From Balneolaceae bacterium (GTDB taxonomy: Bacteria; Bacteroidota; Rhodothermia; Balneolales; Balneolaceae): 64,000 bases of DNA. Of the stretch, positions 27,524 through 35,998 are shown piece after piece. How positions within the stretch are numbered: the first letter of the stretch is position 1; each line of letters opens with the position of its first letter. The stretch is taken from contig JAEPQE010000002.1 of NCBI GenBank assembly GCA_017640665.1, positions 985,894 to 1,049,893 on the forward strand, in the 5' to 3' direction. A program made the translations under genes and the position numbers. Below the pieces are notes generated by a model. The model did no database searches and was not told the origin of the DNA. It worked only from the letters and a program-made list of their open reading frames with translations.

Positions 27524-28497
27524 AATCAATGACCGCTTTTATCAGCCTTTTTCTCTTAACCGGGATCCCATCCGAAGCTCAACCTGTATTGCAATCTTTA
27601 ACAGGATCAGTTGTAGTAGATGAGCAAGATCAAGCCAGAAAACACTATACACTAAGTATTGAGGACTTCAGATATATCCCGGAACATAGATTGAGCTCAG
27701 AAAATAGTGGGTATTTTGAATCTTCACGAACCAAACCGGGCATAGCTCTCCTTTCTTCTGCAATCATTCCCGGATCAGGACAGGCTTTGAATGGTAAATG
27801 GGGACGTGCTGCTGCCTATTTTCTTGTAGATGTAGCAAGTATACTTTATTACGTCAATCGAAATAATACCGCTAAACGGAATGAGCGAGCTTACGAACAA
27901 TATGCCAATCAAAATTGGAGTGTATTAGCTTATGGGCAGTGGTTAGTCGAATATTCAAGAGCTAACGGAATTCAAAATGGATATGATGCTCCGGGAGGTC
28001 TTCAGGAGCAGGTTTTTGGTGAAAACCCGACATGGGGTAACACTCCAAACGATTGGCAACATGTTGATTTAGCAACAATCAGGGCTGTTGAGATCCAAAC
28101 CCCTTTTTACTATCTCAATACGGTAGCAAGTAATTTCTCTCATGTTGTTCAGGATTACGGTTCTCAGCAGTATTATGAATTAATGAGCAAGTACTACCAA
28201 TTTCAGCCGGGCTGGCAGGATTTTCATACGCAACGTTTAGCTGATGGAAATAACCACCTTTACCGCTACACCTGGGATGAACGTATGCTAACCGCTAATT
28301 TTATGGAAGGAACAGCCCGGGCAGAAGAATTCAACAACAATTACCGGCAGGCAGGGAACATTCTTAAATTGATGTTGGTAAACCATGTTGTTTCAGCCTT
28401 CGATGCATATTTCACGGTTAAGTTGAAAAACAGCAGAATTGAAACTCAGGCAAATTTATTACAACAGGAATCATTTTCTGTAACCTGGCACTTTTAA
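27520..28497 (+). CDS. DUF5683-like membrane-associated protein
   Basis: 325 residues. The N-terminal signal-like segment ends near 'SEAQ'. 'ALLSSAIIPGSGQALNGKWGRAA' (read across ~84-106) resembles the 'PGxGQxxNGK' opening of DUF5683 proteins, small envelope proteins of unknown role in Bacteroidota. A second hydrophobic stretch follows ('AYFLVDVASILYYV'). The remainder is rich in Tyr, Asn and Gln. ATGA overlap with the preceding protease gene implies coupled translation, so the two products may work together in the envelope. Confidence 0.55.
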   Translation: MKSMTAFISLFLLTGIPSEAQPVLQSLTGSVVVDEQDQARKHYTLSIEDFRYIPEHRLSSENSGYFESSRTKPGIALLSSAIIPGSGQALNGKWGRAAAYFLVDVASILYYVNRNNTAKRNERAYEQYANQNWSVLAYGQWLVEYSRANGIQNGYDAPGGLQEQVFGENPTWGNTPNDWQHVDLATIRAVEIQTPFYYLNTVASNFSHVVQDYGSQQYYELMSKYYQFQPGWQDFHTQRLADGNNHLYRYTWDERMLTANFMEGTARAEEFNNNYRQAGNILKLMLVNHVVSAFDAYFTVKLKNSRIETQANLLQQESFSVTWHF

Positions 28498-28526
28498 CAT
28501 CCTTCATCTTCCCGTATTTTTAGTAC

Positions 28527-29351
28527 ATGCTTAAACAGATACTCACAAACAAGTACCTATATATAAGTCTTGGAATACTGATTATTCTTGGATCAATCAC
28601 CTTATTTGCACTCGATAAGTTCGTGATGCCGATGTATACCAATTTTAATGAAGGTGTTACCGTTCCTGACGTCACCCGAATTTCTCTTGAAGAAGCGCAG
28701 GAGCTACTTACCAGTAACGGATTAAGAGTTGAAGTAGCAGATCGCCGGGCCAACTCGGCTTTTCCTGCTGATTATGTGATTGATCAATCGCCCTCCCCTG
28801 CCATAATTGTAAAACCTAACAGAAAAGTTTACCTCACTGTTAATGCAGCTGTAAAACCACAAGTTGTTGTACCAAATGTGGTGAATCTCTCTCTAAGAAA
28901 TGCTCAGATTCAACTTCAAAATTATGGATTAGAAGTGGGTTCTATCAGCTACGAATCTTCGAGATTCAAGAATGCAGTACTTCGTCAATCCATCCCACAG
29001 GGAACCACAGTCGAAAAAGGACGAACGATCAATCTGGTAGTAAGTGATGGCTTAGGAGATAAAATTGTAGATATCCCTGAAATTGTTGGCTTGAGACTTC
29101 CCGATGCTCAATTAAAACTTCGTGAAGTTGGATTAAGAGTCGGGGAAATACGTTTCCAACCGATTAAAGATGTGATTCCAAATACGGTACTTGACTATAC
29201 CCCGAAAGTCACTCAACTTGTAGAAGGCGGTACATTGACCTTAGTCATCTCCGAACGTTTTGAAGCTGTTGAAGTTATAGAAGGAGGTGCCGTTATTGTC
29301 GATTCGACAGGTAACCAAACACCTGCACCACAACAACAAAATAACAACTGA
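28527..29351 (+). CDS. Membrane-anchored protein with three PASTA domains
   Basis: 274 residues. A short cytoplasmic N-terminus, one transmembrane helix (~11-29, 'YISLGILIILGSITLFAL') and three PASTA repeats (~44-108, ~112-180, ~184-250), each opening with a V/I-P-[DNE]-[VI] strand ('VPDV', 'VPNV', 'IPEI'). PASTA domains bind cell-wall fragments or beta-lactams in Ser/Thr kinases and PBPs, but no kinase or transpeptidase domain is present. The tail is Gln/Asn-rich. The stop overlaps the rpe start (TGATG), indicating coupling. Confidence 0.9.
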   Translation: MLKQILTNKYLYISLGILIILGSITLFALDKFVMPMYTNFNEGVTVPDVTRISLEEAQELLTSNGLRVEVADRRANSAFPADYVIDQSPSPAIIVKPNRKVYLTVNAAVKPQVVVPNVVNLSLRNAQIQLQNYGLEVGSISYESSRFKNAVLRQSIPQGTTVEKGRTINLVVSDGLGDKIVDIPEIVGLRLPDAQLKLREVGLRVGEIRFQPIKDVIPNTVLDYTPKVTQLVEGGTLTLVISERFEAVEVIEGGAVIVDSTGNQTPAPQQQNNN

Positions 29352-30022
29352 TGAATTTTAATCTGCCTGTTCTCGCCCCATCCATTCTGGCCGCTGATTT
29401 TACCAATCTCGAATCTGATGTTAAAGCAGCATTAAAAGGTGGAGCGAACTGGATCCATTGTGATATCATGGATGGACATTTTGTGCCCAATATCAGCTTT
29501 GGTCCAAATGTGGTTAAGCAGCTTAGTAAAGTGGCTCCTGATGCCTTTATCGATTCACATCTAATGATCGAAAACCCGGACCAATATATCGATCTTTTTG
29601 TAGAGGCTGGTTCTGAATTAATAAGCGTTCATTATGAGGTTTGTAATCATCTGCACAGAACTGTCCAGAAAATAAAAAGTCATGGAATTATGGCTGGAGT
29701 AGCTATCAACCCTGCTACTTCTTTACACAATATTGAACCTGTTTTGGGTGATATCGATATGGTTGTTTTAATGAGTGTAAATCCGGGTTTTGGAGGTCAA
29801 AGTTTTATTGAAGACAGTTACGATCGGCTCAGAGAATTATCCGATATCAGAGAATCTGGTGAATATGGTTTTCTGATACAGGTTGATGGCGGTGTTAATC
29901 TCAAGAATATTACAAAAGTCGCCAAAGCGGGTGCAGATATATTGGTTGCAGGAAGTGCTGTATTCAGTGCTAAGGATATATCAGCCAGGGTTAATGAACT
30001 TCAGGAAAAACTCTCTGCCTGA
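29351..30022 (+). CDS. rpe: Ribulose-phosphate 3-epimerase
   Basis: 223 residues, normal length. A TIM-barrel epimerase of the pentose phosphate pathway. Conserved residues: Ser11 ('APSILAADF'), His36 and Asp38 ('HCDIMDGHFVPN'), His70 ('DSHLMI'), 'MSVNPGFGGQ' (141-150) and the second catalytic Asp179 in 'IQVDGGVN'. Cytoplasmic. Overlaps the PASTA gene by one base. Confidence 0.96.
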   Translation: MNFNLPVLAPSILAADFTNLESDVKAALKGGANWIHCDIMDGHFVPNISFGPNVVKQLSKVAPDAFIDSHLMIENPDQYIDLFVEAGSELISVHYEVCNHLHRTVQKIKSHGIMAGVAINPATSLHNIEPVLGDIDMVVLMSVNPGFGGQSFIEDSYDRLRELSDIRESGEYGFLIQVDGGVNLKNITKVAKAGADILVAGSAVFSAKDISARVNELQEKLSA

Positions 30023-30106
30023 TTAAACCTTCTTCACTTCTTTGCGGATTACACAATCTTCAATGAAATCCTTACCTTTAGAGACTAATAAGAATTCAAA
30101 AAGAGT

Positions 30107-31120
30107 ATTGCTATAGAAGACGCCCGCACACTTTTAGAACAAGTCATTCAAATAGAAGACACCGATCCAATTACCCTTTTCGGAGTTCATGATCACAACA
30201 TCCGAATACTGGATAACAACTTCCCCGAAACTAAAATCAACGCCCGTGGAGAACGAGTAAAAATCACAGGTCCTGCTGAAGAAGTTGCTTTAGTAAGAGA
30301 AGTGATTCAAGGGATGATCGAAGTGGTAAAAAGAAAAAATAAGGTCTCTGAAGACGATATTAAGACGCTCATTGCTCTCAAAAGTGGGGAATTCAGAGCC
30401 AAAGAACGTAATCACCCCGCCTATACTGGAGATGGAGACTTAATCCTATATACGCATAAAGGCGAAGCGATTCTTGCTAAAACTCCCGGTCAAAAACGAA
30501 TTGCGAAGTCCTCTGCTGCAAATGATATCGTGTTTGCAATAGGTCCTGCCGGAACTGGAAAAACATATACTTCCGTTGCGTTGGCAGTTAAAGCTTTGAA
30601 AGAACGCAAAGTCCAGAAAATCATCCTGGCACGTCCTGCCGTTGAAGCCGGTGAAAACCTTGGATTTCTTCCCGGTGATCTAAAGGAAAAGATTGATCCT
30701 TATCTAAGACCACTTTATGATGCCCTTGAAGACATGATCGATCAGGATAAACTGAATCTGCATCTTTCTAAGAATGTTATTGAGATCGCTCCTCTTGCTT
30801 ATATGCGTGGTCGTACGCTAAACAATGCCTTTGTCATTCTTGATGAAGCTCAGAATGCCACGAATACTCAGATGAAGATGTTTCTGACCCGAATAGGATT
30901 TAATAGTCGGGCGATTATCACAGGTGATGTAACACAAACTGATCTTCCGAGAAGACAACAATCCGGACTCATCTCTATTCAGAAAATCCTCAAAGATGTT
31001 GAAGGTATCGAGTTTGTCTACCTTAAAGATGAAGATGTGGTCCGACACAAACTTGTGAAAGATATTATTAATGCCTACGATCGTTTTGATAGCGAAGAAA
31101 GTGACAAAGAGGCTAAGTAA
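30107..31120 (+). CDS. phoH: PhoH-family P-loop ATPase (no standard in-frame start codon)
   Basis: About 337 residues if read from ATT at 30107. Walker A 'GPAGTGKT' and Walker B 'FVILDEAQN' define a PhoH/YbeZ-type ATPase, an RNA-linked protein often near ybeY. The first GTG in frame (30302) would remove ~65 residues. Those residues, 'DPITLFGVHDHNIRIL' and 'KINARGERVKITG', are the normal PhoH N-terminal domain, so the reading frame certainly starts upstream. Between the stop pair at 30086-30091 and 30302 there is no other ATG, GTG or TTG in frame. An ATG micro-ORF at 30063-30116 would join the frame if the A-run at 30097-30101 had one more A. True start is unresolved. Confidence 0.8.
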   Translation: MAIEDARTLLEQVIQIEDTDPITLFGVHDHNIRILDNNFPETKINARGERVKITGPAEEVALVREVIQGMIEVVKRKNKVSEDDIKTLIALKSGEFRAKERNHPAYTGDGDLILYTHKGEAILAKTPGQKRIAKSSAANDIVFAIGPAGTGKTYTSVALAVKALKERKVQKIILARPAVEAGENLGFLPGDLKEKIDPYLRPLYDALEDMIDQDKLNLHLSKNVIEIAPLAYMRGRTLNNAFVILDEAQNATNTQMKMFLTRIGFNSRAIITGDVTQTDLPRRQQSGLISIQKILKDVEGIEFVYLKDEDVVRHKLVKDIINAYDRFDSEESDKEAK

Positions 31121-31125
31121 CGGAG

Positions 31126-31929
31126 ATGTCAAAAACTTATTCCGCCGCACTCTACGAGGGCACCTTCTCTGTAGGTCTGGACCGAAAATTTAATCGTATT
31201 CCAAGAGATGGAAAACCAGCTAAAGGAGCTCTTAAGATCTCTCTCAATCCTTTTCTGATTGTTAGTTCCGATAAGAATATACTTTTCGATTGTGGGATTG
31301 GTGAGTTCGGTGAAGAAACAGGACCACATGTAATCCGGAAAAATCTGGAAGAACATGGACTTACCGAATTTGATATCACCGATATCTTTCTGAGTCATCT
31401 TCATTATGATCACATCGGAGGACTTGCTAACAAAGAAAATGGATATTGGGAACTCACTTTCCCGGATGCCAAAATATGGGCTTCAAAAAAGGACTGGGAA
31501 AAGGCTACATCTAAAGAAACATGGTATGATGAAGAGAAAACTGAGTTTCTTTCTTTTGTGGATGCCCGGGCTGATCTACATTTTCTAGATGAAACCGATC
31601 AAGCTTACCCTGAAGTTAAAGTGGAAAAGATTGGAGGACATACCGAGTTCCATCAGGTGCTATTTTTTGGAGATGGAAATGAAAAGTATATGCAGGCCGG
31701 TGATGTAATCGCAACACGAAGTCAAATCAACCGTAAGTTTGCCGCAAAATATGATTTCGATCCAGAAACCAGTCAGAAGCAACGTGAACGACTGGCAAAG
31801 CTGGCTTTTGATGAGGGATATACTGTTTTATGTTTTCATGATGATGAACACCCAATCGTAAAAATCACAGGTTTTGATGAGAAAACAGGCTATGTTACCG
31901 AAGTAATTGAATCTCATGTCACTTCCTGA
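31126..31929 (+). CDS. MBL-fold metallo-hydrolase
   Basis: 267 residues. The metallo-beta-lactamase motif HxHxDH is complete as His91, His93, Asp95, His96 ('SHLHYDHIGG'), with later ligands in 'GGHTEFHQ' and near 'FHDDEHP'. The family covers lactonases, glyoxalase-II-like and nuclease enzymes; lactonase-like is suggested by size and the 'NPFLIVSSDKNILFDCGIG' opening, but the substrate is not determined. Starts five bases after phoH and overlaps the purine phosphorylase gene by 14 bases, indicating one operon. Confidence 0.85.
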   Translation: MSKTYSAALYEGTFSVGLDRKFNRIPRDGKPAKGALKISLNPFLIVSSDKNILFDCGIGEFGEETGPHVIRKNLEEHGLTEFDITDIFLSHLHYDHIGGLANKENGYWELTFPDAKIWASKKDWEKATSKETWYDEEKTEFLSFVDARADLHFLDETDQAYPEVKVEKIGGHTEFHQVLFFGDGNEKYMQAGDVIATRSQINRKFAAKYDFDPETSQKQRERLAKLAFDEGYTVLCFHDDEHPIVKITGFDEKTGYVTEVIESHVTS

Positions 31930-32710
31930 TCATATCCATAGCATTCACACCTTTCTGGTTCAAAACGGATTTCCTGAGAGTATCCATTCAGCGGTAATCC
32001 TTGGTTCCGGTCTGGGGAGCTTTGGTGATGAGATTCTTAATCCTACAGTAATCTCCTACTCTGAAATCCCTGAATTTCCCCAATCAACAGTAGAGGGACA
32101 TTCCGGCTCGTTGATTTTTGGAACCATTGGGGAAAAAACTGTTTTGGCGTTCTCCGGTCGATTCCATTTTTACGAGGGATATGGATTTGATAAAACGGTA
32201 TTACCTGTTCAACTGGCTAACGCTTTTGATGTTGATAAACTCATCATCTCCAATGCTGCCGGCGGTATTAATCTGGATTTCCGGGTTGGTGATTTAATGA
32301 TTATCGATTCGATTCTAAGTCCGGCAAAAGAACTGGCTCATCTCGATTCATCTGACATCAATAAGATGTTAGCTGATCAATCAGTTCAAGTTCAAAGTAT
32401 TGCTGAGTCTTTGGATATTAATACTCAACAGGGAAGTTATCTTTACGTAACAGGTCCCAATTATGAAACCAAGGCTGAGATTCATGCTTTTCGCTCTCTT
32501 GGCGGAGACGCAGTAGGAATGAGTACCGCGCCGGAACTCATTGAAGCCGCCCAACTCGGAACCAAAGCCGTAGCTATTTCTCTGATCACTAATGCCGCCG
32601 CTGGAATTACGGACGAAAAACTGGACCATGCAGAGGTAAAAGATGCTGCAGATGCTAAAAAAGAAGTGTTTGCTCGATTGGTTAAGGGGTTGATTGAGAG
32701 GCTTGGGTAA
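31916..32710 (+). CDS. punA: Purine nucleoside phosphorylase, class I (trimeric type)
   Basis: 264 residues from the ATG at 31916. A TTG three codons upstream is also in frame, but the ATG is preferred. Family signatures: 'AVILGSGLGSFG' (phosphate site), 'VEGHSGSLIFG', 'SGRFHFYEGY', 'NAAGGIN', 'GPNYETKAEI' and 'GMSTAPELIEA'. It splits purine (deoxy)nucleosides with phosphate for salvage. The 5' end overlaps the MBL-fold gene by 14 bases. Confidence 0.92.
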   Translation: MSLPDHIHSIHTFLVQNGFPESIHSAVILGSGLGSFGDEILNPTVISYSEIPEFPQSTVEGHSGSLIFGTIGEKTVLAFSGRFHFYEGYGFDKTVLPVQLANAFDVDKLIISNAAGGINLDFRVGDLMIIDSILSPAKELAHLDSSDINKMLADQSVQVQSIAESLDINTQQGSYLYVTGPNYETKAEIHAFRSLGGDAVGMSTAPELIEAAQLGTKAVAISLITNAAAGITDEKLDHAEVKDAADAKKEVFARLVKGLIERLG

Positions 32711-32855
32711 TGGTTATTCGTTGAAGATTTACTTTTTATCGAGCCCACTGAGCAATCGTAGCCGGGAGTTTTTGGTTCTGACGCCTGTGCTGGTGAAGAT
32801 CAGTATCGGCACAAAAGTAGAAGAAAACAGGATTCTAACTATGAGCCCACCTTAA

Positions 32856-32876
32856 GATCCCGGATCAAGTCCGGGA
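32856..32876. repeat. Short REP-like hairpin ATCCCGGA-N5-TCCGGGAT
   Basis: Perfect 8-bp inverted repeat (32856-32863 with 32869-32876, loop TCAAG) in the gap between the purine phosphorylase and padR genes. The same hairpin core is a common dispersed intergenic sequence in many bacterial genomes. It has no T-run for a terminator on the plus strand. Only one copy is in this window. Confidence 0.6.
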
Positions 32877-32921
32877 TGACTTCTAAAGAGTTAAAAAAAT
32901 TAAATCAAAAAAAATGAAACT

Positions 32922-32942
32922 TTACCTAATTGACTTAGGTAA
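32922..32942. promoter_or_regulatory. PadR operator 1 overlapping a -35-like element
   Basis: TTACCTAA-N5-TTAGGTAA is a perfect palindrome (core TACCTA-N7-TAGGTA) centred ~59 bases before the padR ATG. TTGACT (32930-32935) sits in its centre and is 17 bases from CATATT (32953-32958), a plausible sigma-70-like pair. Confidence 0.7.
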
Positions 32943-32957
32943 GAGCATTCCGCATAT

Positions 32958-32976
32958 TACCTAGAAGAATTAGGTA
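32958..32976. promoter_or_regulatory. PadR operator 2
   Basis: TACCTA-N7-TAGGTA, the same core and spacing as operator 1, 35 bases downstream of it and ending 14 bases before the padR ATG. It covers the expected transcription start, so occupancy of both sites would block the promoter between them (inference). Confidence 0.7.
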
Positions 32977-32990
32977 TAAATATTTCAATT

Positions 32991-33335
32991 ATGATTTCAC
33001 GAGAACTAAAAGCTGCATCTTCAAAACCGGTAATTCTGTCTATCCTTTCAAAAGGTGATAGTTACGGGTATCAAATCCTTCAGGATATCCTTGAACTTTC
33101 GGGGGGCAAATGGGAGTGGTCGGAAGCAATGCTTTATCCGGTATTACACCGTCTTAATTCTGAAGGTCTTATTCAATCGAGGTGGGAAGTGCAGGAAAAT
33201 GGAAGGAAGAGAAAATACTACGGACTTACGAATACCGGACGAGAGGCACTCGTTACTGAACAGGCACAATGGATGAATGTGCATAATGTTTTGATTCAGC
33301 TCTGGAATCCGAACTCCAAACTTTCAATGGAATAA
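32991..33335 (+). CDS. PadR-family transcriptional regulator
   Basis: 114 residues, a short PadR of the kind that controls linked ABC genes. The winged helix is clear: 'PVILSILSKGDSYGYQIL' and 'EWSEAMLYPVLHRLNSEGLIQSRW', followed by 'GRKRKYYGLTNTGREAL'. Two identical-core palindromes directly upstream are the probable autoregulatory operators. The gene is two bases before the first of two FtsX-type permease genes, so it most likely represses the operon until an inducer, perhaps a membrane-active compound, binds (inference). Confidence 0.93.
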   Translation: MISRELKAASSKPVILSILSKGDSYGYQILQDILELSGGKWEWSEAMLYPVLHRLNSEGLIQSRWEVQENGRKRKYYGLTNTGREALVTEQAQWMNVHNVLIQLWNPNSKLSME

Positions 33336-33337
33336 CA

Positions 33338-35998
33338 ATGGCTTTCGATTTAGATACTGAAGTAAATAAATGGGCTAAAAAACTTGCCAAATATCCCAGC
33401 ATAGAACCGGGCTATGTAGAAGAAATGACGTCACACCTTCTCGACAAAATTGATGGGTTAAAGGATTCAGGATATTCCGAAGAAGAAGCATTTCATAAAG
33501 CAAGTGAATTACTACTCGATGATATTGAAGAAGTCGCGAAGGAGTTTCGGTCGCCCCGATCAAAAAGATTGAGAAATAAACCCGACTGGAATGAAAATTC
33601 TGCTCTATTACAATTGTTACCTAACTATTTAAAAATTGCTCTAAGAAATCTGAGAAGAAATCCAGCTTACTCATTCATCAATATTTTCGGGCTTTCTATT
33701 GCCATTGCATGTTGTGTTCTTGTACTACTATTTATCCTTCAGGAGTTCTCTTATGATAAGTATCATGAAAACACCGAAGATGTTTATCGGGTAGTTAAAA
33801 CCCGTGAAACTAGTGATGGTGAATATTACTCAGCCCGTTCTCAGGTTCCTTTAGGCCCCGGAATTGAAGAAGCTTTTCCTGAGGTCGAACAATCTGTCCG
33901 CTTCTGGAGGTCTTTTCAGCCTGTTCTTGGCTATGAAAACAATTTCTTCAATGAGTCTAAATTATATTTCACTGATCCTGAGGTATTTGATTTATTTACC
34001 TTTGAATTCCTGAGGGGTAATCCGGCTTCAGCTTTAGCTCTACCGGGAACCATAGTAGTAACAGAAAGTATGGCTGATAAATACTTTGGAAATGCAAACC
34101 CTATTGGGGAAACACTAAAATATTCAGGATATCCCGAGGGTGAACTCGAACTTACTGTAACAGCTGTAATTGAAGACTTACCTGTGAATACCCATCTGGA
34201 TTTCGACTTTCTGGTTTCTATGCATGATATTACAACGGAAAGAGAAAACTGGGGATCTCATAAACCAATATGGTTGTATGTTAATCTGACACCTAATACC
34301 CTCATTGCACAGCTTGAAGATAAATTAACAGAGTTTGATAATCAGCGATCAGGAAATGATCCGGATTCCCCTTTTAAAAACATCACCCATTTAGAACCCA
34401 TTAGTTCTGTTCATCTTTATTCAGAATTTGAAGGTGGTTTTAAACCTGGTGGTACCATAAGCTATGTGTATATCTTTTCTTCTCTGGCTTTGTTCATTCT
34501 TCTGATTGGGTGTGTGAACTTTGTGAATCTTGCAACTGCCAGGGGAATGACCCGAACCCGTGAAGTTGGAGTCCGAAAAGTGATTGGAGCTCAGCAAAGC
34601 CAGTTGGTAAATCAGTTCCTAGGGGAATCTATCCTCCTAAGTACTATTGCGGGTATAATTGGTGTTTTTTTCGCAAAAGTACTACTTCCTTTCTTCAATG
34701 AGTTGGGTGGACTACACATAAATTTCGGGGATTTGATGCGACCCACAGCTATACTGGCATTAATTGGTCTTTTAGCAACAATAGGAGTAGCAGCCGGGGC
34801 TTACCCTTCGTTATTCATGGCTCGTTTTAAACCAGTTTCTGTGCTAAAAACGAAAATCCAGAGTGGAAATAAAGGAGCTTTTTTAAGAAAAAGTCTGGTG
34901 GTTTTACAGTTTTCGATTTCAGTAGTATTGATTATCTCCACGCTTGTAATGCACAAACAACTGACATTCGTACAACAAAAAAACCTTGGCTTTAATAAAG
35001 ATCATCTGTTTGTTGTTCCGTATACACCTAATGAAGAAGAGTTCATCACCCGGATGGAATCCAGATCGGATATCCTCGGGGTTACTATCTCCAAAAGAGT
35101 TCCGGTTAATGATATTAATTATGACAGCAGAGGCTTCCGAATTCCTGGTCAGGATGTTATAAAACGCTTTCAAAACTATCCTGCTGATGAACACTTTCTG
35201 CCAACTTATGAAATGAATTTAGTTGCAGGAAGGAACTTTAATCCAGATATAGCGCAGGACAGTGCTAACTTCATTATCAATGAGCAAGCAGCCATAGAAT
35301 TGGGCTGGAGTACTCCATCTGAAGCAGTGGGAGAAATATTATCGTGGAACGAATCAAACCCGTATGGTACAATCATCGGAGTAGTTGAGGATTTTCATAC
35401 TACCTCTCTTTATGAAGAAGTAGACCCTCTTGTACTCTCCTATCCGGCTGGAGATTTCTGGAAAACATTTATTACCCTTCGCATTTCTTCAGCAGACATA
35501 TCAACAACACTGTCAGAGATTGAAGAAGTGTGGAAGAATACTACGCCTGAAGGAGCATTTTACAATTTCTTTATTGATGAAAGCCTTATTCAGATGCATG
35601 AACGTGATACAAAACTTCAGTCTTTATTTAGCTTTCTTTCCTTAATGGCAATACTAATTTCCAGCCTTGGCTTATTTGGTCTTACTTCATTCCTGATTGT
35701 AAAAATGCAGAAAGCTATCGGTATTCATAAGATTCTAGGAGCAAGTCATCTTCAGGTTATAAACCTTATTTCAAAAAACTTTCTTGCTCTTGTTGGAATA
35801 GGTTTCGCTATTGCAATTCCGGTTGCCTGGATTGGAGCTACTAAATGGCTTGAGAAATTTGCATATAAAATCAATCCGGGATTAACGGAAATCGGATTAG
35901 CAGCTCTTGTTATCCTTGGCTCTATGGTTATTAATATTGGTATACAAACTTACAAAGCATCAGTTGCTAATCCTGTTAAAAGTTTAAGAAGTGAATAA
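33338..35998 (+). CDS. FtsX/MacB-type ABC transporter permease with N-terminal prefix domain
   Basis: 886 residues. An N-terminal soluble prefix (~1-85) with a conserved 'EEMTSHLLDKI' helix precedes TM1 (~110-132), a MacB-like periplasmic domain, three TM helices with an FtsX domain (~375-490), then a second periplasmic domain and FtsX domain ending in 'NPVKSLRSE'. This duplicated architecture is widespread in Bacteroidota, often in padR-linked sets. No ATP-binding subunit is encoded nearby, so the partner ATPase must be elsewhere. Its start follows padR by two bases and its stop overlaps the next permease (TAATG). Confidence 0.9.
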   Translation: MAFDLDTEVNKWAKKLAKYPSIEPGYVEEMTSHLLDKIDGLKDSGYSEEEAFHKASELLLDDIEEVAKEFRSPRSKRLRNKPDWNENSALLQLLPNYLKIALRNLRRNPAYSFINIFGLSIAIACCVLVLLFILQEFSYDKYHENTEDVYRVVKTRETSDGEYYSARSQVPLGPGIEEAFPEVEQSVRFWRSFQPVLGYENNFFNESKLYFTDPEVFDLFTFEFLRGNPASALALPGTIVVTESMADKYFGNANPIGETLKYSGYPEGELELTVTAVIEDLPVNTHLDFDFLVSMHDITTERENWGSHKPIWLYVNLTPNTLIAQLEDKLTEFDNQRSGNDPDSPFKNITHLEPISSVHLYSEFEGGFKPGGTISYVYIFSSLALFILLIGCVNFVNLATARGMTRTREVGVRKVIGAQQSQLVNQFLGESILLSTIAGIIGVFFAKVLLPFFNELGGLHINFGDLMRPTAILALIGLLATIGVAAGAYPSLFMARFKPVSVLKTKIQSGNKGAFLRKSLVVLQFSISVVLIISTLVMHKQLTFVQQKNLGFNKDHLFVVPYTPNEEEFITRMESRSDILGVTISKRVPVNDINYDSRGFRIPGQDVIKRFQNYPADEHFLPTYEMNLVAGRNFNPDIAQDSANFIINEQAAIELGWSTPSEAVGEILSWNESNPYGTIIGVVEDFHTTSLYEEVDPLVLSYPAGDFWKTFITLRISSADISTTLSEIEEVWKNTTPEGAFYNFFIDESLIQMHERDTKLQSLFSFLSLMAILISSLGLFGLTSFLIVKMQKAIGIHKILGASHLQVINLISKNFLALVGIGFAIAIPVAWIGATKWLEKFAYKINPGLTEIGLAALVILGSMVINIGIQTYKASVANPVKSLRSE

